NCBI RefSeq assembly: GCF_030864355.1 | Contig: NC_083393.1 | Coordinates: forward strand, 62,001-126,000 | Reading direction: 5' to 3' | DNA: 64,000 nucleotides | Source: Cutaneotrichosporon cavernicola | Taxonomy: Eukaryota > Basidiomycota > Tremellomycetes > Trichosporonales > Trichosporonaceae | Shown: positions 22,129 to 32,798 of the stretch, piece after piece | Position numbering within the stretch: position 1 is the first letter of the stretch | How the letters are laid out: every line of letters begins with the position of its first letter | Translations under genes and position numbers: made by a program | Notes under the pieces: generated by a model | What the model was told of the DNA's origin: nothing | What the model saw: the letters and a program-made list of their open reading frames with translations, nothing else | The model's database searches: none

Positions 22129-22231
22129 TACAGCACTCATAATCCACACATTGTACTTTAGCCACACTGTTGACATAGCCAGCACAACGTCGTTGCATGA
22201 TACACTTCTAGAGCTTATGGGGTATGTGTGA

Positions 22232-23850
22232 TCAGTCACTACCGAAGCGGTCAGGCATGACAAGTGGCGCGACGAGGCTCCAGACGTACACCACGTAGCA
22301 GAGCCAGCTGCTGACGACGCGCATCCACATGGTCGCTTCGGACCGGCCAATGTACACGTCTGGCTCGGCGCGGATCATGAGGACTGTGCCCTGGTCGACT
22401 GGGTGATCGACAGGAGAGGTCGAGATGACAGCCCAGTCCGTGAGGAGGCCCGCGACGTACATGGACGCGATGGCAAAGATGATGTGGAACCACGAATAGT
22501 TGTACTTGGTGCCAGAGCGCTCGTCGTCACGTTCCTCACCCATGGCGGCCTCAATCTCCTCATCATCGTCCTCGGGTTCGTCGAGAACTGATGCGGGGAG
22601 CGAGCCAGCGTTGACGGCGGCCAGAATGGCCTGGTATCGCATCTCGTCGCGGCGGCCCTTTGGCTGCGAGGTGATCAGTCTCACCTCACCGTCCTCCTCG
22701 CCCTCGGGGAGCTGGATCACACCCGCACGGTGGCCCTTGCCGACGAGCGCCTTGGACTGCGTAGCAGCACGCGTCGTCGAGTATGCAATGGCGATGAAGG
22801 TAAACAGCGCGCCAAGGACAACCGTCGTCGTCTTGGTTCCGCTCGTCGCCTTCTGGAGAGGGTTGCAGTGTCCGTCGTCTGTGTGGTTGACGACCGCCGA
22901 CGAGGTCAGGTACGTGCAGTACGCGGCCACCATGGCTGCCTGCGTGAGGCCAGACTTGGGGTTGGCCTCTTGCACTGGACCAGAGATGGCGAGGATGGTG
23001 ACGATGATGCACAGGAAGAGATTGGCGGTGACAAAGAACGTGTTGAGGCCGCACCCCGAGCCCGAGAAGAACACGTAAAGCACGACGGTCACAGCGATCG
23101 TCGCGATGTACAGGCCAAACGTCGAGCCGACGAGGATGAATTGCCACAGATTCGAGTCGGTCCGCTCCCAATTGTCGAGGCACGTCTCGGACCAGGTGTG
23201 CGCAAAGTCGACGAGAAGGACCAGTCCGATGAGGATGAACACACATGCGCCGATAGGGACAATGTACGAGCCGTAGAACATGAAGAACTCGTTGGGGATG
23301 AGGAACGCAATGAAGCACAGAAGGAAGTACGTCATGAGCTTGAGGCCCCACCACCTGGCGTCAGTGAGTCACCTGCCCCATAACGCACCCGTTCTGGATC
23401 GCCGAGCGCTTGCTCTTGGTGGACCGCACACCGATGAGCAGCGCGCTAAGGATCAAGTGGAAGAGCGTGAGGGCAAACTCGAAGCGGTGAACAGCGAGGA
23501 GCCCGTAGCACTTGCCGCCGCTGCAGTCCATCTTGATCCAATCCCACGAGATTCGTTCCAACCATTTGATACCCATGTCTGTTCGCGATATGTACGCCAG
23601 CATACTCGCGATGGCAAAAATGATCTGTTGTGAGCTCAGCACCTTGAAGACGAGCTCACACCATAGCCTACACGCGTCGCGATGGACGAGTTGCAGTTGC
23701 ACGACTTGCAGAACGCCGACGCAGCTGTGCCGCCTAGTGTTAGTCGCCACTGGGGTTTAACGCACCCATGAAGACTGCGCATGTGGAGCAGAGTGTGGTG
23801 CCGAGCGAGCCGATCCCGGCGAAGACGGGGATGGACAAGAGAGCGCCCAT
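22232..23850 (-). CDS. TMS1: Serine incorporator (Serinc/TMS1) membrane protein
   Basis: Multipass membrane protein linked in the family to incorporation of serine into phosphatidylserine and sphingolipids and to lipid scrambling. The first exon starts at 23850 with MGALLSIPVFAGIGSLG followed by a Cys-rich stretch. The second carries SAFCKSCNCNSSIATR, the conserved N-terminal cysteine block. Next are SRTDMGIKWLERIS and KCYGLLAVHRFEFALTLFH, and the last large exon (22232 to about 23335) carries FIPNEFFMFYGSYIVPIG-type helices, WSETCLDNWER and the C-terminal WFHIIFAIASMYVAGLLTDW. An acidic loop EPEDDDEEIEAAMGEERDDE precedes the last helices. About ten membrane segments are visible. Its 3' end lies about 100 bp from that of the kinase gene. 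(One base-pair of ambiguity remains at inner exon ends.). Confidence 0.94.
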
Positions 23851-24354
23851 GATGAGTTGTGGTTGCGTACCAAGATTGAGAGAAAAGGTGGCGAATTGAG
23901 ACGAAGTGGTGCGCTGATGGCCGATGGGCGTAAGGCGGTGTGGAGGAAGGCGATACTTGCATCCGTATGAATCACATCACAACACGTGGTGTTATCAAAT
24001 GATGTGGAAAATGGGGGCTCTTCTATGGTGAGGTATGTCCAACCTTCTATTCACCCTAATAGCTTCTGGATCCGTCCCTAAGTCTAGTTAGAACTGACAT
24101 GGCCTATGCGCGCATGGTCGGTCTGGTCTACCCTGGCTGTGCCCTGGCTCGAGCTTTTCGACTGACCTGGTAACAGCTGAAAGTACATTTGACGAGTTGG
24201 ATTCTAACATCATCCACCTTCTCTTCAACACACTCGCCACTCGATCCTCATCTCTCACCTTACCTTTAATCCATCCCAAAACACCTTGCCGTGCTCGACA
24301 ACGGGCACGAGCATCCCCTAAAACAGGCGTACCGCGCTCCAAACACTGTTAGCC
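23851..24354. promoter_or_regulatory. Shared promoter of TMS1 and LOS1
   Basis: 504 bp between divergent start codons. The stretch before LOS1 is pyrimidine-rich. No gene or specific site recognised. Confidence 0.4.
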
Positions 24355-27300
24355 ATGGCCCAGCAGCAGTCTCCTCACCTCACCGATATTCCCCAAGCGA
24401 TCCAGATCGCAGCGGCCACCGACCCATCTATCGATCCCTCACTCAAGCAGCAGGCCCTCGACTACCTCCAGAAAGTCAAGGAGAGATGCGATGAGACGTG
24501 GCAGGTGAGTCTCGAGCTCTGCGGTTGCGCGAAGGAAGAGAGTCACTGCTGTGCGAGCTGAGAGCACACCTTCCTCGGTGCGCACGCGACCTCACACATG
24601 TCGGCAGCGCAGCTCTCTGTTCACACAGCGACGAGTGCTGACACCACAGGACTGCTTGTCCTTGTATCTCCAGGGAGCAGGCGCGGCAAGCGCGGGTGCG
24701 ATCGGGTCGGACGGCAAGGAGAAGCTCGACCCCAGCATGCGAATGTTCTGCGAGCAGATTGTCGACGCCACCATGATCCGCAAGTGAGTGAATTGAACGG
24801 GGCGATTTGGACCCTTCGTACTGACTTGAAGGCCAGAAGCTATGTCCGCGCAGTCGCAGAAGGCCATGTATGACGCGATCGTCGACTTTGTGCGCACCGA
24901 GTACGTCGAGGGCTCGTGTGAAGGTGGCCAATCGTGTGAGTAATAGGTCACACCGAAGCAATGGCCGTGGCAACGAGGCTAGGGCTGACGATCCGCACAG
25001 TCCTCCGGAACAAGCTCTCCTTCACCATTGCCCACCTCTTCCTCAATGCCTACCCCAACACCATCCCGACCTTCCTTCACCCCTTCGTCGACCTCCTCGT
25101 TCCCTCCAACTCTAGCAAGAGCCTCAGCCCCTCCTTGCTAGCCGTTCATCTCCTCATCGAGATCGCGTTGGAGATCCACGACACTGTAATGCGCACTGCC
25201 CGCCCTCACTCGGGCAGCCGCCAGCAGCGCGACGGCGTGATTCGGGACGTCATCCGCACCAGTGGTGATGAACAGCTCGTTGTCAAGAGCCTCCTCACCT
25301 TGACCAACAAGGGCCTCGAGATGTGCGGAAGCGGCAACAAGCAGTGGCTTGAGGTGACGCAGCTCGGGCTGAAGGCTCTCGGCGCGTGGACCCGTGAGTT
25401 CTGCGAGCTTGTGTTGGTCGCTAACGTCAGCCTGGGTCGACCTTGCAGTCGTACTCACACCCGAGACGCTCGGCTTCTACCACCAGGTTCTACAGCAGGA
25501 CATTACATCGCTTCGGACTCTGGCCGCCAGCATCCTCAAAACCTTCACCGCCAAGGGCATGAGGGATCCGTCAGAGAAGCTGCAGGTCCTCAAGGTCCTC
25601 AACATTCTTTCCGTGTTGGATCCCTTGGAATCGCAGACGCGCTCCAAGGAGGATCACGAGATGGTGCTCTTCCGTGCCTCGCTCGCTGGCGTGCTTCAGG
25701 TCTACGGCACTGAGCTTATCAAGCTCACCGAGCAGGACAATGCCCCCGAGCAAGTGCGCAATGAAGCGGACGCCATGCTCTCTGCTTCCATTCCTCTCAT
25801 TCTTCGCTTCCTCAGCGACAGACATCCGGAGGTTCCTACGGCCGTGTCACCCTTTGTTTCAGACTTGTTGCGTACCGTAAGTCGCCTTGGTGAGGCCTTC
25901 GTTGACATCGCAGTTCAAGAAGTACGTCAAGCCGCCCGCTGCGCCTTCCAACGGCCGCACCATGGCGCCTCCTCCTCCCCCCGTTCCACTCCCTCCGGGC
26001 AAGCGCGAGTTCCTTCTCTCGGTCCTCGAGGTGGTCGTCCGCCAGCTCGAGTGGCCGGAGGACGTTGAGTGGGAGGCAGTCCAGGACCAGGCCGACGCTG
26101 ACGAGGGTGTGGAGGCCTTCTGCGCCATGCGCAAGAGCTTCCGCAGCGTCATCGACCACATCGCCTCGATCGACAGGACGCTCCACGCTGAGGTTGTCGC
26201 GAGCATTGTCATCAACACCCTCGAGCGACTCGCGAACCAGGGTCCTTCTGCGGTGACCTGGCAGCAAGCCGAGCTTGCCGCCTTCCTTATCTTCACGTTC
26301 GGGGAGATTGCCAAGACCAACTCGCGTGCGGCTTTTTACGAGCTCCCTCCCGAACTCTTGTCAAAGACCCCAGTCAAGATGATTGGTTCCTCCGGCCAGT
26401 CAACCCCCACTGGCGGTGCCGCGCCTGACATCGCGATTCTCGACTCGAGCACCAAGATCGACTACGAACAGTACCCTCTCACTCCACTTGGTCGCCTCCT
26501 CACTCTCAGCATGTCCTCAGGTCTCGCTTCGTACCCCCACCCGAGTGTCCCCCTCATGTACTTCGAGATCGCGGTTCGCTATGTTGATTTCTGGAAGGTC
26601 AAGAAGGGCGCGATCCAGCCCATGTTCGAGGCCCTCCTCGACACGCGCGGCATTCGCAACGACGACGAGGGTGTGCGCCGCAGATCGTTCTACCTCCTCG
26701 CGCGCTTCATCAAGGAGTGCAAGATCGAGATGGACAAGGCCATGATCCCAATCATCCTAGACAGCCTGAGAGAGATGCTGGAGATTCACCCCAAGCTTCC
26801 TCAGGCAGACACTCCTGACGATGACCCGCTCCTCAAGGCGACCACGGGCAAGAACTACTTCCAGGACCAGCTCCATCTCTTCGAAGCTTCGGGAATGCTC
26901 GTGTATCTGACCAAGTCGGACGCTCAGAGCCAGATGTCTTTCCTCGCTGCGATCGCTGGTCCTCTTATGGCGGGTGTCGGCGCCGGTCTTGAGCAGTACA
27001 AGCGCAGGCCGCAGGACCAGATGGCTGTCCTTCACGTCCACCACCACCTCATGGCGCTGGGCCACTTCGCCAAGGGCTTCCCGTCCGTGTCCGACGACCA
27101 GCTTGAGGCACAGCCGTACCGGCAGCCGTTCAAGCAGATGACTGAGGCGCTTCTCGAGGCTCTCGAGGTCATGAAGACCCAGCGTGTCGTCCGTGACTCT
27201 GTGAGTGACTCCCGCGATGCCATTACTAACGTCGCAGGGGCGTTTCGCGTTCTCACAGTTCGTGAACGCCATTGGCTCTAGCGTCGCGGAGCTTGTTCCG

Positions 27301-28170
27301 AGATTCGTCAACTCGGTCGTCACCGAGTTCGAGCCGGCTGAGCTTGTCGACTTCCTCACTTTCCTCTCCCTCCTCATGCATCGTCTCAAGGTGAGCAAAC
27401 CCGCGAGGACCGTCAGCTGACATCAGAGAAACACCTTTGAGACGATGGACATGCTTCTTCTCCCCTTATTATCCAGCATCTTCGCCATCCTGAAGAAGGA
27501 GATCACGGGCACGGACGAGGCGGTGACCCATCGTCGTCTGCAGGAAGCGTACCTGGCGTTCTTCACTGCGCTCATGAACGCCAACCTCGAGGGCGTGTTC
27601 ATCTCTGGCCGCAACAAGCCCGAGTTCGAGAACGTGATTCAGTCACTCATGGACATGAGCACCGACAGCTCGGACATGATGTCGCAGCGCCTGGCGTTCG
27701 CGTTCTTCAGCAAGTCGGTCATCGCGTGGGCCACATCAGCGGACGCGGTATCCAAGCCGTCTGTCTTTAGTGACTCAGCCATGTCGGTGCAGAGCCTGAA
27801 GGTGGCCGCAGGCTTGGCTGCGCCCTCGAACCAACATGCCATCTCCAAGGAAGAGCGCGCTGCCATGGCTCTGCCTGGTTATGAGAACTTCATCTACCAG
27901 CGCCTCGTTCCAACCGTCTTCACGGTCTCTGCGGACCCCGCGTTCAACGTCAAGCAAGGCCTTCCCGTGCTCTACGAGATGGCGGGTGTGCTGCGCAACG
28001 TTGCGACGGCGCGCGGTCAGGAGGGCATCGACTTCTTGATTGGCGACATGCTTCCCAAGATTGGCTGCCCTGCGCCCATGGCACAGCAGTTTATTGAGCG
28101 CCTTCGCACGCAGCCAGCCAAGGACTTCCGCAAGACGTACGCCGAGTTTATCAAGGCGATGCGCTCGTAA
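24355..28170 (+). CDS. LOS1: Exportin-T (tRNA exportin, LOS1/XPOT)
   Basis: Karyopherin-beta that carries mature tRNA out of the nucleus with Ran-GTP. Exon 1 (24355-24504) encodes MAQQQSPHLTDIPQAIQIAA and the first HEAT helix LKQQALDYLQKVKERCDETW. After an intron with acceptor near 24650 comes DCLSLYLQGAGAAS, and then VLRNKLSFTIAHLFLNAYP, the exportin block for the second HEAT repeat. Large exons (about 25450-25880, 25912-27200 and from about 27240) carry the remaining HEAT repeats, including AVRYVDFWKVKKGAIQPM, RRRSFYLLARFIKECKIEM and FQDQLHLFEASGMLVYLT, which are characteristic of exportin-T rather than CRM1. The stop is at 28168-28170 after EFIKAMRS. At least eight exons; several short introns were placed only approximately. 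Confidence 0.9.
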
Positions 28171-28587
28171 CGTCCCCTGCCTATCTGCCATCATTACAAT
28201 CACTCGCATAACAAGCCCGGCATTGTCGGCCACGAGTAGCATCATCATCATCATCAATCAACTGTCTCATCGCATTCACATTAGGCGCTGCGTGTTTATA
28301 GTTGCAGCATTCGTTGACACCATCATGCATTGCGTAATTCCCTGCTTCACGTTGCAAGCTTTGCCAAGTGAGGCCAGCGTGTTGGAGGCGTGTCAGTGTC
28401 GTGTTGGTTGATGATCCGCCCACAGACTATTGCTATCTCCGGCTGGATCTTTGCCGGGATTAACCGAGATTACCCCGGCTGAAACTGTTGACAACGAGGG
28501 AGTCGATTCGAATTTCGGAACCCTCCTGTTGTTTGTTGTCTCTTCTCCTCGTTATCTCTTCTCAGCTACAACTCACCACTCTTCAAA
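28171..28587. other. Intergenic spacer LOS1-sideroflexin
   Basis: About 420 bp holding the LOS1 3' end, with a short ATC run near 28240, and the sideroflexin promoter. The 60 bp before the sideroflexin ATG are pyrimidine-rich. No gene. Confidence 0.35.
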
Positions 28588-29990
28588 ATGGCAGACAAGC
28601 AGCTGTACGACATTTGTGAGTAGATTAAGGTGTACAAACGCGCAGCTGACCTTAGCGAAGCCCAAGTACGACCTGTCTACGTACGGTGAGTGCACCTTCT
28701 CTGAGCGGAACAACGGCCTGTCGGGGGTCACCGACAATGCCCAAGGGCGCCGAGAGGAAGAGTCATCACGCGTCGGTGTGACATATGGCCTGGCGCAGCA
28801 TTTCTTATCTCTTGTCAAATTCCGCACCCCTCGAGTTGAACCCACCGATAGTGTTGAGCTCGCCGACAATCTAAAGTCGTCATGTCCGCTCTTCTCGTCC
28901 GCTGACCGCAGGTGGCCGCCTCTCCTACTTCTACAGCACGACGTCGCCGCTCACTCTCCTCGCCTCCTCTGCCCAGCTCGACCGGGCAGTCAAGGATGTG
29001 GCATACTATGACGGCCAGATCAAGGCCGCTGGCAAGCAGGGATACTTTGTCGACGCGGCGACAAAGGAGGTCTACGACAATGCCAAGCAGCGTGAGTTCT
29101 TAGTTGTTGCTCCTTTTTCTCTCAGCCCTTCACCTCTAACCTCAGTGGTCAACTCGTCAATCCACCCCGACACCGGCAAGCCCGTCACCCTCCCCTTCCG
29201 CATGTCGGCCTTTGTCCCGACCAACCTCCTGATCTGTGCTGGCATGCTCATGCCCAACCCGTCCCTCCCAGCCGTCATCTTCTGGCAATGGGCTAACCAA
29301 ACCCTCAACGTGGCTGTCAACCACGCCAACGCCAACAAGTCGATCGAAATGACCCCCACCGAACTTGGCACCGCCTACGTCGCCGCTACGGCCACCTCGG
29401 TCCTCCTCGCTGTGGGCCTTACCCGCGTCGTGCCGCGCCTCCCTCTCGCGGCAGGGACCAAGGCGTTGCTCGGCCGCCTCGTGCCGTTCGTGGCCGTCGC
29501 GTCGGCGGGAGTCGTTAACATCTCGTGTATTCGTTGGAAAGAGATGCGGGATGGCGTGGACGTTTACCAGCTTGAGAAGAAGGATGATGAAGAGGAGAAG
29601 AAGGATCTCGGACTGTCGGCAAAGGCAGGACAGATGGCTGTCATGCAGAGCGCCGCTAGCCGTGTCCTCACCAACATGTGAGTTTGCTAGAATCCGCATA
29701 CCCTATCCCGTATCCCGTCCCCGGCCCTCGTCCATACTATTGACACCAGGCCAACCCTCATCATCCCACCGGTCGTCATGACGCTTCTCGAGCGCCGTGG
29801 CGTTTTCTCCGGACCGCGCGGCAAGACGGCTGCCTCGCTCACCCAGCTCACCCTCATTGGGCTGTGTCTCGGCCTCTTCCTGCCCCCTGCCATTGCCTAC
29901 TTTCCCCAGCGCGCCAGCACGACCGGACCCAAGCTCGAGCAGCGCTTCCACGACGTCCCTGGCAAGATCTACTTCAACAAGGGTCTCTAA
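28588..29990 (+). CDS. FSF1: Sideroflexin (mitochondrial serine/amino-acid carrier, FSF1-like)
   Basis: Inner-membrane carrier; mammalian SFXN1 imports serine for one-carbon metabolism. Exon 1 (28588-28615) gives MADKQLYDI; exon 2 is 30 nt (28656-28685, SKPKYDLSTY); exon 3 begins at about 28912 with GGRLSYFYSTTSPLTLL. The family signature IHPDTGKPVTLPFRMSAFVP appears after the next intron, followed by PAVIFWQWANQTLNVAVNHA, the conserved NQ/N segment, and further membrane helices. After an intron near 29679-29749, the sequence MPTLIIPPVVMTLLER and the C-terminal helix lead to the stop at 29988-29990. The order and motifs match the whole family length. The N-terminal region before the first helix is short, as usual. 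Confidence 0.94.
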
Positions 29991-30118
29991 GGGAGCAAGC
30001 TTAATAGATGCATGGACACCTACATGGATAGACTTTCATCCCAAGATAAAAGATATAGACATATGCTAACAACTGATGGAAAATCATACTCATCGCCCGC
30101 CCTGCTAATCGCTCTCGT

Positions 30119-32798
30119 CTAGTGCCCCACCCGCTGGCGGTAACGCGCCATCTCAGCCAGGGCCTCGCGCTCGTCCGCCTCCTCCTCAGCGAGGCGGACA
30201 CGACGCTCTCGCTCAGCATCGGCACGCTCCCACGCGTCAGCGTCGCCGGCCGCAACGCGATGCGCCATCTCGTCCCGAAGTGAGCGGTGGCCGCCATCCG
30301 ACGTCGGCGCGCCCGCCTTGAGGATGGGGTTGGCCTCGAGCCGCTGGAAGAGGTGGTACATCTTGTCGGCCTCACGGTCGCGCTCAGCCTCGCTCAATCC
30401 TGCGAATGGTGATGGACCGTCGGCCTCACGGTGCAGGCCCGTGATGATGTTACGGTCCAACTGCGGTGCAAGTGGGCCAGTAGGGAATGGGTGATGATCG
30501 TGCGGTGGCAGAGGTGGTGGTGCCATCGGAGGTGGGCCAGAGGGCGGCGATGATCTGGACGGCACGGGCAGCGGCTGGTTGTACAGCGGCTGGGAGTAGG
30601 TGAGCTGCGTCGGCGACTGGGAAGGGAGCTGGCGTGCATTGGGGGCCAGCTGCGGAGATGAATGGCTGTGCGATGTGTGTGAGCTGCTACGGTGGGAGGA
30701 CGGTCGGGGTTGGTCACGGGGATGGCCCGTCAGAGATGGCTCCTTCGACAGCGTGCCGCGCGGCATGGGGATCTGGGGCATCTGCGGAGGCGGCCGTGGA
30801 TGGTGTGGAGTGGGTCCACGCGGTGGGTGAGTCAAAGGTGCGGATCGCTGTTGCTGCATGGATGGGCTCGGTGCTGAACGGGAGGGAACTTGATGACCGT
30901 AGCTTGGTCGCCTAGCTCCACCACCCGCCGCGAAGGGATGAGCTGCATTGTGTGCAGCCGACCTGCTCGCACCATTCTGGGGCGGAGGAGGCATATCCCC
31001 AACCGGGAGGACACCTTCTCCCGCGTCGTCGAGGGCGGCGAGATGTGCCTTCGGCGGCCCACTGACGCCCTTGCGGAAGAGGAAGCCGGCGACATTGCCG
31101 TAGCCGACGTCATCACAGAGCTTGGCAGGCTCGAGACCAGCCACGGCGAAAAGGAACTCGCCGGACGTGTCGCGCGACTGGACGTGCGACGTACTGTCAA
31201 GTAAGCGGAGTAGTGTGCCTAGTAGTCCTGGGCGAGACTCGAGTGGCCCAGCTGCTGGAGAGCGGTCACTGATGTCAGCTGAATAAGGCCGGACGAGCTC
31301 ACAGGTCAGGTGGCAGAAGCGAGCCGCGGAAGTAGTGGCGCATCTCTTCCGAACCGGAAGATGCGTGTGTCGCGAGCATGAGCACAGGCGCAAGAGCGTC
31401 GTCCAGCTGCAAGTCTGCCGCTGGTTGGGCGTTGCCTGGGAGGTGTACGTCGATAAATGCGGTCAGGCAGTCAATGATGCGGCGAGGCAGCTTGCCAATG
31501 TCCATGTATCTGGGCGCGTCCTCGGCGCCGAGCGAAGATCCAGATTCTCTCCTCTCTGGTACAGTAAGTTGCTCCTTGGGCTTCGAGGTGCCCGACTCGC
31601 GCCGCTTCCTGCCGAACAGCCCCCTCTTCTTCTTCTCATCAGGCCCACCGCTACTCCCCGAGCTGCTGCTGGCTGTGCTTGGTCTCGACGAGTTGGTACG
31701 ATAAGGTGCAAGCCCGACTCCTCCCGATGCCGGGTGAGCACCCGGTACGGAGTACCATGTGGAGAGGTTTGACGAATCGAATGGGATGTAGACAAGGGCG
31801 CTAAGCGCTGTGCTGAGTGGAGGCCGCAAATCGCGCATCTCGAGCTGGTACATGCATGCAAGGACAGGGTAGTGCAGCCTTGGCGTTAGTAACAGGCACA
31901 AGAAGTACTCACGGTACCAGTTGAGGGTCCAGGTTGCCGCGGGGACCTCGCGGATAGTGACTGAGCACATTAGTGATGAGCTTGAGTAGTTCGGTGACGT
32001 TGTCGTAGTTGGCCTCGATGGGCGGCGTGTTGTTCAGGTGGTAAACGAGGCGGTCAACAACACCTTCATCCTCCACCATTGATCTGACTGCCGAGTCTGC
32101 GCCCGGGCCACTGACGGTGACGAGGAAGGCAACGCGGCATAGAAGGAAGAGGCGGTCAGGCTGGATTTGGCCATGGAGGGCTCGGGCAACAGCCTCACCC
32201 ACGCCGAAGCGAGCGACACGGGTGCGCGCCGGCGGGTGGAGTGTAAGCGAGTTTGCGAGCGCCCGCAATGCCTCCAGTGCTGGCCGACTAGTCGGAGGCG
32301 GTGGAACTGCGCGACCGGCCTGGACCGAGCGAGAGCTGACCGGTACATGGGTGCTGATGCCGAACGAGTTGCTATGGCTGTGGCTGCTGGCGGCGGAACT
32401 TGCCACCGGGCTCAGTGGTGTCACACCCGGCAGCTCGGCTGGGAGGGACGTGTGGAACACGAGCGTCGCGAGGTTGTCTGGCTGAATAAGTACTTCCTTG
32501 CTTCCGACGGGGTTGCGGCCGAGCACCTTGACGGCATTGAGAGCGAGGAGATGGACTGCATCAGCGTATGTGAGTGAGAGGGCGCACCATCTTCTGGCCA
32601 GGTTATCCACGCGCCACCGTTTGGGTCGAGGTCGCTTAGAATCGCCTCCAGGTAACCCTTTCGCTCGAGTGGGTGGAGGGCTGTCGGGGGTGCGTCCAAG
32701 ACATGCTTGAGTTCGCGGCGGACGGGGGAGAGGGAGGCATACTTGCCACGGTCTGGAATGTGCGAGTATCGTGCGGCGACGAGGTCGTCCATGGTCAT
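30119..32798 (-). CDS. RIC8: Ric8/synembryn, G-alpha chaperone and exchange factor
   Basis: Cytosolic armadillo-repeat protein that folds and activates G-alpha subunits. ATG at 32798 (MTMDDLVAARYSHIPDRGKY). Core armadillo segments visible across exons: YADAVHLLALNAVKVLGRNP, RLFLLCRVAFLVTVSGPG, DRLVYHLNNTPPIEANYDNV with VTELLKLITNVLSHYPRGPR, MDIGKLPRRIIDCLTAFIDV, and SGEFLFAVAGLEPAKLCDDV continuing GYGNVAGFLFRKG, the strongest Ric8 block. A roughly 180-residue Pro/Ser/His-rich insert (about 30450-30990) separates this from the C-terminal NIITGLHRE and READKMYHLFQRLEANPIL, which match the Ric8 tail that embraces the G-alpha C-terminus. Within the middle there is also a Ser/Lys-rich loop (31570-31730). 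Start choice is slightly uncertain because the frame is open further upstream. Confidence 0.86.

Noticed and set aside
24355..28170. CRM1 (general exportin) as identity for the karyopherin
   Set aside because: The order of blocks (VLRNKLSFTIAHLF, YVDFWKVKKGAIQP, FQDQLHLFEASGM) matches exportin-T, and the CRM1 cargo-groove motif is not seen.
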